Shown here: positions 42,527 to 52,923 of the stretch, one piece after another
Layout of the letters: each line of letters opens with the position of its first letter
Position numbering within the stretch: the stretch's first letter is position 1
NCBI GenBank assembly: GCA_021234155.1
Contig: JAJEKV010000198.1
Coordinates: 188,001 to 252,000, forward strand
Source: Isoetes taiwanensis
Lineage: Eukaryota > Streptophyta > Lycopodiopsida > Isoetales > Isoetaceae
Direction of reading: 5' to 3'
Length of the DNA: 64,000 nucleotides
The notes under the pieces: model-generated
What the model saw: the letters and a program-made list of their open reading frames with translations, nothing else
Databases searched by the model: none
What the model was told of the DNA's origin: nothing
Position numbers and translations under genes: made by a program

Positions 42527-42624
42527 AAAGGCCTGCTGGGCTGTTTTCTGGCCAGGAAAGATGGCCGACGTGCGGAGCACGGAGGCCAGCTTTGACTGGC
42601 CAGAAAACAGCCCAGCGGGCCTTT
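42527..42624. repeat. Strong hairpin with 29-bp arms
   Basis: Arms at 42527-42555 and 42596-42624 pair over 29 bp with one mismatch (core GGGCTGTTTTCTGGCCAG against CTGGCCAGAAAACAGCCC), around a 40-nt loop. It lies 60 bp to the right of the LINE and may be a small MITE-like foldback or a small-RNA-type precursor. There is no direct evidence for either. Confidence 0.85.
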
Positions 42625-42973
42625 GGCATAACGGAAAACATCCATTGGGCTTCATTCTGCTGTTGTTGAATGCAAGGTAAGATCCACGGAATGCAGGATA
42701 AAATCGACTGAAGGAAGGTAAAAATCTGCCACTGTTCTTGCTCGACTTTTAGATTAAAAAACTTGCCACGTGTCATAACCTGATTGGATGGGACGACAGA
42801 ATGAAGCCCACTGGTTTTTTCCGTAGGTCCAAACCGACCAGTGGCTGGATGTGTCATATAAGGTTCCCAAATGATTGAGTTAGTAAGGTTTTGGCAATGG
42901 TGGGGAGAGAAATGGGGGTTAGGGTTTCGTGTTTGTTTTTTTAGTCTGGGTAATGGTTTCGTGGTAGAGAATC

Positions 42974-43538
42974 GTGGCAGGGCTGGTCCGAGCATGGCGG
43001 ACGACTGATGGTCGCCCTTATTTGCTGGAGGAGATGGCGGGCATGCTGGGCGGCCAGATGGTGTCGCTGGAGGCCTGGAGGCTCCCTGGCATATGCCTTG
43101 CCAAAAAGGGCGTTTGTGGCAGCATTCTTGGTCGCTGGAGACATGCCTTCTCTGTATTCGTTAGTGCTTTACAAGCAGGAGGCGCTTGAGATGGGATTGC
43201 CAGTGCCGGAAAGCTTTGTCCTGCTTGCCAGTGAGGTGAAGAAATTCTTCTGCACATTCAAGAAGGAATACTTCGGTGATAGCAGTTATGTGGCGTGTGG
43301 GCTGATTGAGGGCTCATCAGGTGTGCTCTTCGATTGCCTAATTGTGGAGCGTTTTCTTTCATTGTCTGTGTTTTCTGTGCTGGAGACGGTAGAGACACAT
43401 CAGTCATTTGTTGCAGCAACGAACTTTCTAGAAAAGTACATTGGTTGTCTAGCTGCAATTCCAATTGCTACTGTCTGGACGGAGACATGGCTGGTACAGG
43501 GGCGAGGTGAGCTGGAGTTGTACAATTGGAATGACTGA
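42974..43538 (+). CDS. Hypothetical reading frames, uncertain gene
   Basis: Two overlapping plus-strand frames (42974-43189 and 43008-43538, 176 codons) follow a TATA-like CATATAAGG at about 42853 and a G-rich leader. Residues after about 50 of the longer frame look protein-like (SLYSLVLYKQEALEMGLP, then ASEVKKFFCTFKKEYFG). The start of the longer frame is Arg/Trp-rich and unlikely, so an internal Met near 43141 or an exon boundary may be the real beginning. No family is recognised and the opposite strand is also open in places. Confidence 0.25.
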
Positions 43539-44746
43539 GAATTGGCTGGGTGCTCCTTGGAGTTCTTTGTAAAGGCAGGACTGTTTTTTGTGAATACAAG
43601 GGTTTTCCATGAGCGCAGAGTTCTGTAGTGTAATATAGGGTGCATCTGCCATTTTGTTTCTTGGAAATGTGTACAGCCTTCTACGTACATGCAGTATATG
43701 AATTGGAGCGTCTTCGCAGGAACTTTTGGGCATGCACGTCTTCTGTGGAAGCCTGTTCCTCAACCGTGTTGGATAATTCCATGACTGTTGTTCCGTCATG
43801 TTTTCTCTTCTTTTGGAGTTCTGTTCATAGTCTGCTTATGCGCAGACGTCTTGGGCATAGACAGCCTTTGTGGAAGCACATGTTATGTTACTGTGTTCTT
43901 GTGTGCTGTTTTGCATCCTTATGTTATTTGCTATTTTGCACTTGTGGTCATATTCTGCTTATGTACAAACGCCTTGGGCAAGGACGGCCTTTGTGAAAGC
44001 TTGCTGTTCAGGCTCTTTTTATGAGTCTTCTTTTCAGATATGGACATCTGCCACTGTAATATGTGCAATGTAATATATGTCACCTGTTGACTTTAGTTCA
44101 CTCTTATGTTAGTGTGCATCTGTTGTAAATGCGATGTTATGACCTTCACTATTTATTTGTATGCATGAAAGTATTAGGTGTATGTAGATACATAGAAAGG
44201 GCGTATGGGGTGCGCATTCATGGAATAATGCTTCGATCCAATGATCGGAAAAAAGCAATAAAGATATAGAGGAATAAAAATAATATCAAAAGTCATCTAG
44301 GTTTACGAGCTCCTCAATTGCTGAAACGGATGTCCCAAAGTAGTAACTTGTTTTAGCGACAACACCGAGTTGACCGATCGTCCTTAGCGGCTTTTTATCT
44401 TCAGTCCAAATTAGTCTTTGGTCCTCATGGCAACCGAACATCGGACGTCCAAATAGGAGTTTTTTTACAAGCCTGACTAGGCGTCCAAAAAATAGTAACC
44501 TTTGAAACAAGAGCTAGGTGATAACCACAATGGCGCAACTCCGTAGCATTGGATCCAATTCATAATTCCCAAAAAGCAGGAGTGCCATTCTTGAACCCAG
44601 CCTTGAACCGGTGTAATTCTTGAGTACATAAGTCATTCTCACGAGCTCTAAATAGTCAATTGCTACTTCATGGTTAAGGCACAAACTAGGATGTTACTGT
44701 CATACTATAGTTCAAGAGTTTAAAATCAATGATTTGTGAGTTATGT
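43539..44746. repeat. Intergenic with about 125-bp degenerate tandem repeats (43700-44035)
   Basis: Three diverged copies of a unit with TCTTGGGCAT.GAC..C.TT.TGTGGAAGC start near 43708, 43833 and 43958. The rest, up to the PPR gene stop, holds nothing recognisable. Confidence 0.6.
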
Positions 44747-47062
44747 CTAAACTAGTTTCCTTGCTGCATCATCAAGCTGCAACGCGGAAGAGCAAATATT
44801 TGATAGCAACACATATGCTGCTCCATCTTCAGGTTCGATTCCAAGAATGCCCATTGAAGCATATTTTCCACGTTTAACATCAGCATATGTTCTGCAGGAG
44901 CTGAGGAATGCTCGCCAACATGTTGCATCAGTTCCAAATGGTGTGCTGTTAACCAAAGCTTCTGCTTCCTCTACATGTCCAGCTCGTCCAAGCAGGTCGA
45001 CAACACTGTTGGAATGCTCTATCATGTTAGAAACAGCATTGTCTAAGCCCATACATGCAAATAAATGATTTCCCTCATTAACAAGACCAGCATGACTGCA
45101 AGCAAAAATAACAACGAGTAGTGTTACTGCGTCAGGTGTTAATCCCTCCAACTGCATTTGCTGAAAAAGCTGGAGGGCCTCTTTGCCATTTCCTTGCTGG
45201 GCATATGCTGCAATTAGTGAATTCCAAGCTATGATTTCACGAATAGGCATTTTATCAAACACATAGTGCATATCTTTCATATAACCCAACTTTCCATACA
45301 TATTAACAAGAGCATTAGTGACAATAATCTCTGACTGAAGCCCCCCACATATAATGTGAGCATGTAAATGTTTGCCTTGAGTTACTGCTGCCTGAGTTGT
45401 GCATGCATCAATGACACTGATAAATGTAATCATATCAGGTTTCATATAATGTTGCTGCATTTGCCAAAAAAGTTGTAGTGCCTGTTTTAGTTTCCCTTCC
45501 TGTGCATAGGAAGAAATCATCGAGTTCCATGAGACCACATCCTGGTGAGGCATTTGCTCAAAGAGTCTAAAGGCCTCATAAACTTGCCCATTCTGTGCAT
45601 ACCCCATGATCATTGCATTCCATGTCACCACATTGCGTTGAGGAGCACGTTGAAAGAGATTATAGGCACACTCAAGGTGCCCTTGTTGAGCATAGGAAGC
45701 AATCATCGCATTCCATGACACCACATCTTTATGAGGCATTTTCTCAAACAAGTGATATGCCTCATCAAGTCTCCCATGTTGACCTAAAGCCACAATTATG
45801 ATATTCCATGAAACAATGTCCCGTTCAGGCATTTGAGAAAAGAGTCCGATTGCATCTTCAAGATTTCCATTTTCAATATAGGCTGAAATCATCACTGTCC
45901 ACGCAACTACGTCCCGTTCAGGCATCTCCTGAAAGAGTTGGAACGCCTCCCACAGGCAACCTGTTTGGGCATAAGCAGACAAAATAACAGTCCAAGAAAT
46001 GACATCCCTGCAAGGCATTTTCTGAAAGCATTGCAGTGCTGCTTTAAAAAAACCATTCAGGAGATAAGCCTTGAGCAAGGCATTCCATGACACTATGTCC
46101 TTCTCAGGCGTATGTTGAAAGAAATAAAGGGCCTGGTTCAGCTGGCCCTGCTGACCATAAGCAGTTGTCATAGTGTTCCAAGAAACAACATTTCGATCTG
46201 GCATTTGTTCAAAGAGACGGTGAGCATCAAGAAGGCGATTATGCTGACAATAACCAAAAAGCATGGTATTATAAGAAAATAAACTACATTCAGGCATTTC
46301 CTTCAATATTTTGAATGCATCTTCTAGTTGACCCAAGTGGCAATACGCTGCAATAATCATATTCCATGAAATTACATTCTTCTCTGGCATTTGCCTGAAA
46401 AGTTCGTGAGCCTCTTTCACCATCCCAACCTGCACATAGCAGCTAATCATGGAATTCCAAGAAATGACATTCCTTTCAGGCATTTGATGGAAGAGGCTTA
46501 GAGCTTCATTCAGTTGCCCATGCCTGGAATAAGCTGAAATCATTGTAGTCCACGTAACCACATTCTTCTGTGGCATCTGTCTAAAGATCCTAAATGCTTC
46601 TCTAAGTTCTCCTTTTCTAGAATAAGCTGCAATCATAGAATTCCATGACGCTATATTTGGGCTAGGCATTTTCTCAAACACATGAATCGCCTCCTTAAGG
46701 AGCCCTTGTTGTGCATAAACCGCCAGCATTATATTCCAAGAAAAACAATTTCGTTTTTGCATATTGTCAAATACAACTCGAGCTTCATCTACAGCTCCGC
46801 ACTTGCCATACATCTGCACTATATTATTTGCAAGATACACATTGCCGTCTAAACCTATCTTTGCAAGGTGCTCATGAATTCTCTTACCTTCTGATAAGGT
46901 CTTCTCATTGTCACACCGTCTCAGCAACGCTGCAATGGTCTCAACATCCACAACTTGCTCCATTTCTTGTGCTTGAGTCTGCATGTCTTTTCTGGCTAAG
47001 CCTAAGGCTTGACGGATGCTTGTGAGAGCAAGTTTTAAGCAGCAACTTCTACCCAAAGCCAT
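44747..47062 (-). CDS. Pentatricopeptide repeat protein, PLS class with S-motif array and E domain
   Basis: A 771-residue intronless protein. Residues 1-40 are basic/hydrophobic and may be an organelle-targeting peptide. From about residue 90 there are 14 consecutive 31-residue S-type PPR motifs (pattern LFxQMPERNVVSWNxMIxxYxQxG), unusually uniform. From about 525 come longer P, L and S motifs. The end is an E-type region (VVDLLGRAGHVEEAEALV, then PEDGAAYVLLSN) that stops at DDAARKLV. There is no E+ or DYW deaminase domain. Such proteins bind specific organelle RNAs, one base per motif, and usually assist C-to-U editing or RNA stability in plastids or mitochondria; the target is unknown here. 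The start Met is the first in a long open frame. The uninterrupted frame argues for a functional gene. Confidence 0.95.
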   Translation of the reverse strand: MALGRSCCLKLALTSIRQALGLARKDMQTQAQEMEQVVDVETIAALLRRCDNEKTLSEGKRIHEHLAKIGLDGNVYLANNIVQMYGKCGAVDEARVVFDNMQKRNCFSWNIMLAVYAQQGLLKEAIHVFEKMPSPNIASWNSMIAAYSRKGELREAFRIFRQMPQKNVVTWTTMISAYSRHGQLNEALSLFHQMPERNVISWNSMISCYVQVGMVKEAHELFRQMPEKNVISWNMIIAAYCHLGQLEDAFKILKEMPECSLFSYNTMLFGYCQHNRLLDAHRLFEQMPDRNVVSWNTMTTAYGQQGQLNQALYFFQHTPEKDIVSWNALLKAYLLNGFFKAALQCFQKMPCRDVISWTVILSAYAQTGCLWEAFQLFQEMPERDVVAWTVMISAYIENGNLEDAIGLFSQMPERDIVSWNIIIVALGQHGRLDEAYHLFEKMPHKDVVSWNAMIASYAQQGHLECAYNLFQRAPQRNVVTWNAMIMGYAQNGQVYEAFRLFEQMPHQDVVSWNSMISSYAQEGKLKQALQLFWQMQQHYMKPDMITFISVIDACTTQAAVTQGKHLHAHIICGGLQSEIIVTNALVNMYGKLGYMKDMHYVFDKMPIREIIAWNSLIAAYAQQGNGKEALQLFQQMQLEGLTPDAVTLLVVIFACSHAGLVNEGNHLFACMGLDNAVSNMIEHSNSVVDLLGRAGHVEEAEALVNSTPFGTDATCWRAFLSSCRTYADVKRGKYASMGILGIEPEDGAAYVLLSNICSSALQLDDAARKLV

Positions 47063-47141
47063 CGTTCCAAATCATGAGTGCCATAGATGTAGGGCGGCTC
47101 GGGTGAATCCTTCTAAACATCCAGAGAGAAAGTGCTATATG

Positions 47142-47789
47142 CTAAGGACGTGGAGTCCAAAGATGGCTTTTAGTCCAAAAGGGGGCCAAAGAGGGCTTTG
47201 GTCCAAAGATGACCAAAGGGGCGTGCATCGGTGCCTTTTTTCTCCCGAAATCGGGGTCTCGCGCGGACCAAAATTGCTTAAGCGATTTTCGCTTTCTGGC
47301 CAGGTGATTTTCGCTTTCTGGCCAGGTGATTTTCTGGCCAGCGACTTTTGCTTCATCTCTGCTAGGAAATTTCTGCACAGAACTTGTTCCTTCTTCCTGA
47401 ATTTCGACGATTCTTGAACATCTTGTGCCAAAAGATTGATCTTGTTCAGTAATATGCACTCTTTGGACCGGAATTGCGTCTTTGGGATCTGCTGGATCAC
47501 CGCTGCTAGAAAGCTCCGGCTCATAACCTGTTTCTTGTTTCTCAATTTCCACGATTCTTGAAGATCGGGCGCCGGAAGGTTGAGCTTGTTCAGAAATCTG
47601 CAGTGTCTGGGGGTGAATGGAATTCGAATTCTGTACAGAAAATGAGCACAAGGCCTCAACAGAGTGATGCATGACGATTTGGTGATGCGCATCATTTGAA
47701 TTTGCCGCAGGTTGAAGTGCGCCGGAAGAATCAGGCGAATCCAAGACATTCAAATCCAAATGAAAATCCAGATTCTTGTGATTCGTCAT
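47142..47789 (-). CDS. Hypothetical protein inside an inverted-repeat unit
   Basis: A 215-codon frame with two diverged copies of an internal repeat of about 47 residues: ISEQAQPSGARSSRIVEIEK near residue 90 and ITEQDQSFGTRCSRIVEIQE near 137. The repeat is also visible in DNA (GATTCTTGAAGATC against GATTCTTGAACATC). The C-terminal part runs into the left arm of the inverted repeat at 47223-47300 and past it. No family is recognised. An alternative frame (47135-47749) is also open, so this may be non-coding LTR or transposon DNA. Confidence 0.25.
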   Translation of the reverse strand: MTNHKNLDFHLDLNVLDSPDSSGALQPAANSNDAHHQIVMHHSVEALCSFSVQNSNSIHPQTLQISEQAQPSGARSSRIVEIEKQETGYEPELSSSGDPADPKDAIPVQRVHITEQDQSFGTRCSRIVEIQEEGTSSVQKFPSRDEAKVAGQKITWPESENHLARKRKSLKQFWSARDPDFGRKKAPMHAPLVIFGPKPSLAPFWTKSHLWTPRP

Positions 47790-47985
47790 CCATAGCTGCT
47801 GCGAATGCGGCCTGCAAGCTTTCGTTCGACTACGTTGTTAGCCCGCAGGAAAATCAGGCAGGAAAATCGCTTACGCAAGCAGGAAAATCGCTTAAGCGAT
47901 TTTCATCCTTAAAATCGCTTAAGCAATTTTCGGGCGCCGAAGACCCCGATTTCGGGAGCCAAAAAAGACCCCGGGCATGCATGCT
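47223..47985. mobile_element. Small inverted-repeat unit, possibly in a 5' LTR
   Basis: The left arm (about 47223-47300) contains CCCGAAATCGGGGTCT, AAAATTGCTTAAGCGATTTTC and so on. Reverse-complemented it matches the right arm (about 47900-47985: AAAATCGCTTAAGCAATTTT, ACCCCGATTTCGGGAG, GCATGCA). The right arm is preceded by the perfect palindrome AAAATCGCTTAAGCGATTTT. The left arm is followed by a 22-bp repeat of GATTTTCGCTTTCTGGCCAG. It lies just before a Ty3/Gypsy primer-binding site, so it may be part of that LTR or a MITE inserted in it. Confidence 0.55.
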
Positions 47986-48080
47986 ATATAGTAGCTCGGG
48001 GGAGCTGGGGCGGCTGTGTTCTAGCTGAGAGCTCGTGGTTGGGTGGTGAGATAGCATGCCACGTCAAGTGTCTGTTTTAG

Positions 48081-48092
48081 TGGTATCAGAGC
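48081..48092 (+). promoter_or_regulatory. Retrotransposon primer-binding site (initiator tRNA-Met)
   Basis: TGGTATCAGAGC is complementary to the 3' end of plant initiator tRNA-Met and is the usual minus-strand primer site just after the 5' LTR of plant LTR retrotransposons. A pol gene in the same orientation follows at 49441. The 5' LTR would then end shortly before 48081. I could not define its start, and no second LTR copy is seen downstream. Confidence 0.8.
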
Positions 48093-49440
48093 GTTAGGTT
48101 TCGATGGGTGTTCCATTAGAGATGGGATTGGTGCTTACACAAGTAACTCCAAGCAAGGCATACTCATGGTTGTTCTGTTGTGGATTTTGTGGATCCCGAC
48201 TTGTGTTTGGCAACGAGTATGAATTCTAGTATGGCTAAGCTATGCTTTGTAGCTGGGTTCTGGCCTTGGCAAGCATAGAGCTACACATGTAAGATAATGA
48301 GGTTTTTTGTCTTAAAGTACTTAAAATATGTCCCTTGGTTTATACCTTGTGGCGATATTCTTAAAAAGGCAATAATCTTAAGGAATGTGTGGATGTTAAT
48401 GGTATAGATAAGTTAGACGACACACTCTAGAATAAGTATATGCCATGAAAATTGCCTCATGACATAAAGGAAAAAGTTACGCGTTATGAATAAAGGCGAG
48501 ACAAGACTGTCCACAAAGGGGAGCCTCTATTGGGTTTAAAAAAAAAAAAGAAACTTAAGGGCACGTATTCCTTTTGGTGGCAAAGTATTTCTTTTGATGG
48601 CAAAGGGGTAGACTAATTCATAAGGAATAGTCTAGACCAAAGACGTCTTTACATGAGTGTTCAAAGCTAACACTTAGGACTTGCCATATCAAAGTTAAAA
48701 GATATGACATGAAGATAAAAATTAAAAGATAAGAATAAAGGCACCTAAAGGATGTCAATAAAGGGGGGCCTTTATTGTACAAAGACAATAATAGCTCGTG
48801 TATTGCTTGTGGTACTTTATATACCAAAGGGGGCCTTGGTGCCTACAAAGATAATAATAGCACGACTATATTAAGGTCAAGCATGTTGGTTGACGTACAA
48901 TTCAAAAGCCCATGCTTAAAGGAGGACATGATAGTTGGTACCAATTTTTGGACTATTCTTTCACACCAAAGACCCTCATGTTTCCATTGATGCTTCCTTT
49001 GCGATATAGAACATATAGATGTCTATTCTCACGGACAAAGGGGACAAAAGTGGCATGAGCATAGGGTTATGGCATATGGTCATCCTTTAGTTGATTGGGT
49101 TACTAGTACCCTTGGGTTAGCCTTGGCTAGCGGGAGTGAGCCCTTTGAGTTGTTGAAAAAAAAATTATTCTAACCTCATTCCAATAGTTTAAACGTTTGG
49201 CAATGAAAAGTCGTTCTGTGTAGTTGGTGGTTTTGCATCCTAAGTCTAGTGCATCTCCTTTGAATGAGTGTCAAACTGTTTTTTGCACTATTTTTGTCTT
49301 CTTCTGGACAAGAATTGCCTAATCAAGCTCCTTCTTGGAGAATGCATGGCCAACAAACAAAGATTCGGTAGCCGACTTGATGAGTTCCTTCGCCGGATTG
49401 ATCCGCTATAGTTTTTCACCTTGCTCTTGTCTTGTTGGTC
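48093..49440. other. Expected gag-protease region of the Ty3/Gypsy relic, unreadable
   Basis: About 1.35 kb between the primer site and the reverse transcriptase. No zinc knuckle, protease DTG motif or long frame is visible. It is probably a decayed or rearranged internal region. Confidence 0.4.
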
Positions 49441-51008
49441 AAGGAAAAAAGATAGTTCTTGGCGCCAAAGTTCCACGGTGCCAAAGTTTTTAGTCATCTT
49501 GATCTTAAGTCCGGGTGTTGGCAACTTAAAGTTGCACCCGAAGATCTGCATAAGATTGTGTTTCGGACAACGTTTGGACACTATGAGTTTTTGGTCATGC
49601 CATTTGGACTTACAAATGTGCCAGCTTCTTTGCGAGGCTAATGGGGCAAATATTTGAAGATGTGCATGGCGCTTATGTTGTTGTTTTCTTTGATGGCATA
49701 TTGATGTTTTTTTTTAGTAAGACCGAGGAAGATCATTACTTGCATTTGCGGGAGGTTTTTCGTCGGTTAAGGAGGAGTCTATTACTTTTACTCCTAAGAA
49801 AAGTATCTTTTTCCATTCGAAAATTGAATATTTGAGTCATATTGTTTGCGCTGAGGGTGATCCCAGTAAGGTACAAGCAATTGTGGATTGGCCAATACCT
49901 ACTTCAGATGCTGCATTGCGTTCCTTTGTGGGCTTATGCAGTTCTTATAGGAAGTTTGTAAAGAATTTTGCTCGTTTAGCTTCAGATTTATATTTGTTGC
50001 TACGAAAAGATGTTCCTTTCTAATGAAATCATAATCATCAGTTTGCTTTCCAAGTTTTAAAGGATGCCATGGTTAATCCTCATGTTCTGCATTTGCCAAA
50101 GTTTGGTCTACCTTACTTGTTATGTGTTGATGCAAGTGGTATGGCTTTGGGCGCAGTTTTGATGCAGGATGGTCATCCTATTGCTTATGAGGTCGGAAGT
50201 TTTCTGACAAGGAAAGTAGATCTAGTATTTATGATAAAGAATTTCTGGCTGTCATTTATGCTTTCAAAGTGTGGCGACACTATCTTTTAGGGTCGACGGT
50301 TCATATTTTGACTGACCATCAAAGCATTAGATGCTCGGAAAGGAAAGTGAAATGGGTTGTTTTTATGCAACAATATGATTTCTCCAACGACTATCATTTT
50401 GGTAAAGAGAATGTTGTATCGGACGCTTTAAGCTGACATTTTGTTGTTTGTTCTCTCTCTATAGTACAATCCGTCCATTGGCAAATGACCATTGTATGTG
50501 ACCATGGTTATCTGAGAGATGTGGTTATTGGTTCAAAATGGAAATGCTTAGGGGTATAAGATTGTTAATGGGTTCTTATACAAAGGTCCAAAGCTATGCA
50601 TTGTTCGTGACTTTAGACCACTTGTTCTTAGGAAGGTCCATGATATGCCTATTGTTGGGCATTGTGGCATGGGGGGGGGGGGATGATCTCGGCAAAGATT
50701 AAACCATATTTTGTGTGGCCTGGATTGTAGAGAGATGTCTTCCTTCCTATTAGTCATTGTGTGACTTGCCAATGGATAAAGAAAGCGAGCAAGAAGCCTC
50801 TTGGTGTTCGTTTATCCTTACGTATTCAGGAAGCGAAGTGGACGCCGATTATTATAGATGTTATTGTCGGTTTTTCCACAAGTCCTCGCAAGAATATTGG
50901 CAATTGGATGGTTGTTTGGACAATTTGAATAAGTTGACAGCTTATACTGCAGCTATGCTCTTTATCAAGAAGATGTTTAGGCTACATACACAAGGCACCC
51001 AAAAATAA
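49441..51008 (+). pseudogene. Ty3/Gypsy pol relic: reverse transcriptase, RNase H, integrase
   Basis: Broken frames read in order. Reverse transcriptase is read from GAKVFSHLDLKSGCWQLKVA and FGHYEFLVMPFGLTNVPA (49459-49641), with the YLDD region degraded to VVFFDGILMFF (about 49680). Its end is SKVQAIVDWPIP (49870-50020). RNase H carries DASGMALGAVLMQDGHPIAYE (50128-50190) and LTDHQSIR (about 50310-50335). Integrase has an H2C2-like finger (VHDMPIVGHCG and HCVTCQWIKK) followed by a core fragment WTPIIIDVIVGFSTSPRKN. It ends with TAYTAAMLFIKKMFRLH near 50980. Multiple stops and frameshifts make it inactive. The rest of the integrase and the 3' LTR are missing. Confidence 0.9.
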
Positions 51009-52488
51009 AACACTACATGGTCTTTCCCATGGTTATGACTATAAAACTATTCTGCAAAACCAATGCATCTTTGTGGGTTGATATCATTAAAAACCATACA
51101 GGGCTAACCTACTTGGTTTTCTTTTAAGATTTGTTAGAGTGGTATTATAGCATGGTAATTAAAAATGGCTTTTTTGTAGTGTATTTCAAAGTGGTATAAT
51201 ATGTTGCTAAATGGATGTGGTGTATTATAATGTTTTAATGGTAAGGTTTGTCCATATGGTAAAACATTATGATTGTGGATGTGGTTTGATGTAGTGGTCT
51301 GTTAATGTGATATTATAATGTGGTATTTACAGTGGTTTGTTACTGTGGTAAACTAGCATGCTAATTTGCATGGTGACTGCACATGGTTGGCAATGTGTTA
51401 TATGTTGTTAATTGCCATTATTTAGTTGGTCAAAGTGTTTAGGCTATTGTTTTAAAGCACTGATATGCTTTTCAATCTTAGATGTAATTGTTTGTTCTAA
51501 ATGTACATGATTTTTTTATGCATTAGGTTCATGGTTATTATTCATAAACCACTAATGAGTTATGTAGTATGAAGCGTTTCAAGTTACTATAAGGATTGTG
51601 AATGGTTTCTTATGTATTGCAATACTTATTGAGTTTGGTAATTCACTAACTGCTTCTAGCATAAAGAGTGTCAATTAATGCATAGAAAGCATGGCAACCT
51701 TTTCATTCAAGCTGTCCTTGTTAAGGATGATAAACCACTAATGGTCTCTAGTCTCAAGCTTCTTAAGTTAATGCATGTAAAGAATAGTGTTCTTTTGTTG
51801 AACATCGAAGTTGTTTCTTCTATCATATACGCAATGGTCAAGACGACAAATCACTAGGTCTCTCCGGTCTAAATCACTTTTGTTTGATGAACGGAACAAA
51901 GCTTGATCTTATTAATTGTACATGCATAGTTCTTAACGTGTATGCCTAATGGTTATGATTTGTAGTACGCATAGTTTCCGAGCATGCATGCCTGGTGGTT
52001 TAAGAGTCCAAGCATTGCTAAACCAACTGGTGGTTTAAGACTATTAACCATAAATGTTTATGAGTCCAAGCATTGCTAAACCAACTAGTTAAATGTAATG
52101 GTCTCTTCCATGGTTTCAAAATAGTTCTTTATGTGCTACTACTTTCCATTTGAAGCATACAAATGTTTTTTTTACGTACATGGCTTATAAATAGTACTTA
52201 AGCACTACTACTTTTCGCTCAAAGCATTTATATGCTTTTTTAATGGTCACTACTTAAGCACTACTACTTTTCGCTCAAAGCATTTATATGCTTTTTTAAT
52301 GGTCACTATGGTATCCACAGCTACTTTGCCAAGCAAAATAGATTGATTTCAAAAAGCAACTGGACAATGAATATTACATTGATAATTGATCAACATTGAA
52401 AACAGACTGCAAGTTTAAAAAATTCTCAATGTAATATTATCACAAGTACGTTGAATATGTCTTAAGTTTATCCAAGATCACAATGTGA
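51009..52488. other. Intergenic, short duplications only
   Basis: No gene recognised. GTCCAAGCATTGCTAAACCAACT occurs twice (about 52005 and 52065), and a 56-bp tandem duplication lies at 52196-52307. Confidence 0.5.
52196..52307 (+). repeat. 56-bp tandem duplication
   Basis: Two essentially exact copies starting ACTTAAGCACTACTACTTTT at 52196 and 52252. Confidence 0.93.
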
Positions 52489-52923
52489 TCAGCCTATCAA
52501 TGTGACCGTAGAATGATTGATAGTGCCCGTTTTCAAACCCTCTTTGGAGATTTTCACAATATTGCACTTCACGCACGCCATTACAAAGAGCTTATACAAA
52601 TCTGCACCCCTCACCTTGGATTTCAATTGACCAGAAAATGCCTTCTTGTGTCTTTTCTCCAGTTCTTTGCTCAATTTAAGAAGATCAACAGCATTAACAT
52701 CATCAATCTTCTCCTTGTCAAGCGCAATCATACAAATAGTCTTGTGTTTGAGGGGCGACATCTTTTCCAATATGCTCATCCGCGCTTTGAGTTTATAGCC
52801 CGTGATCAATACATGCAATTGTTCAAGAAAATATTTGCAAAACAACACTCCTAAAATGAAAATCGAAATCTGAATTTCGATGCTATCATAAAAAGACCAA
52901 TTCCAAAGATCCCATACCCGCAA
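52489..52923 (-). CDS. Hypothetical 144-residue protein, uncertain
   Basis: One hydrophobic segment (residues about 18-42, with FILGVLFCKYFLEQLHVLITGY) is followed by a hydrophilic, Lys-rich helical stretch (LDKEKIDDVNAVDLLKLSKELEKRHKKAF). The composition is protein-like and the frame is open to its stop. I know no family for it and cannot link other exons. The opposite strand also has a 113-codon frame, so this could be chance. Confidence 0.25.
   Translation of the reverse strand: MRVWDLWNWSFYDSIEIQISIFILGVLFCKYFLEQLHVLITGYKLKARMSILEKMSPLKHKTICMIALDKEKIDDVNAVDLLKLSKELEKRHKKAFSGQLKSKVRGADLYKLFVMACVKCNIVKISKEGLKTGTINHSTVTLIG

Noticed and set aside
44847-47025. Plus-strand frames at 44847-45068, 45613-45801 and 46711-47025.
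   Set aside because: They are antisense shadows of the PPR gene.
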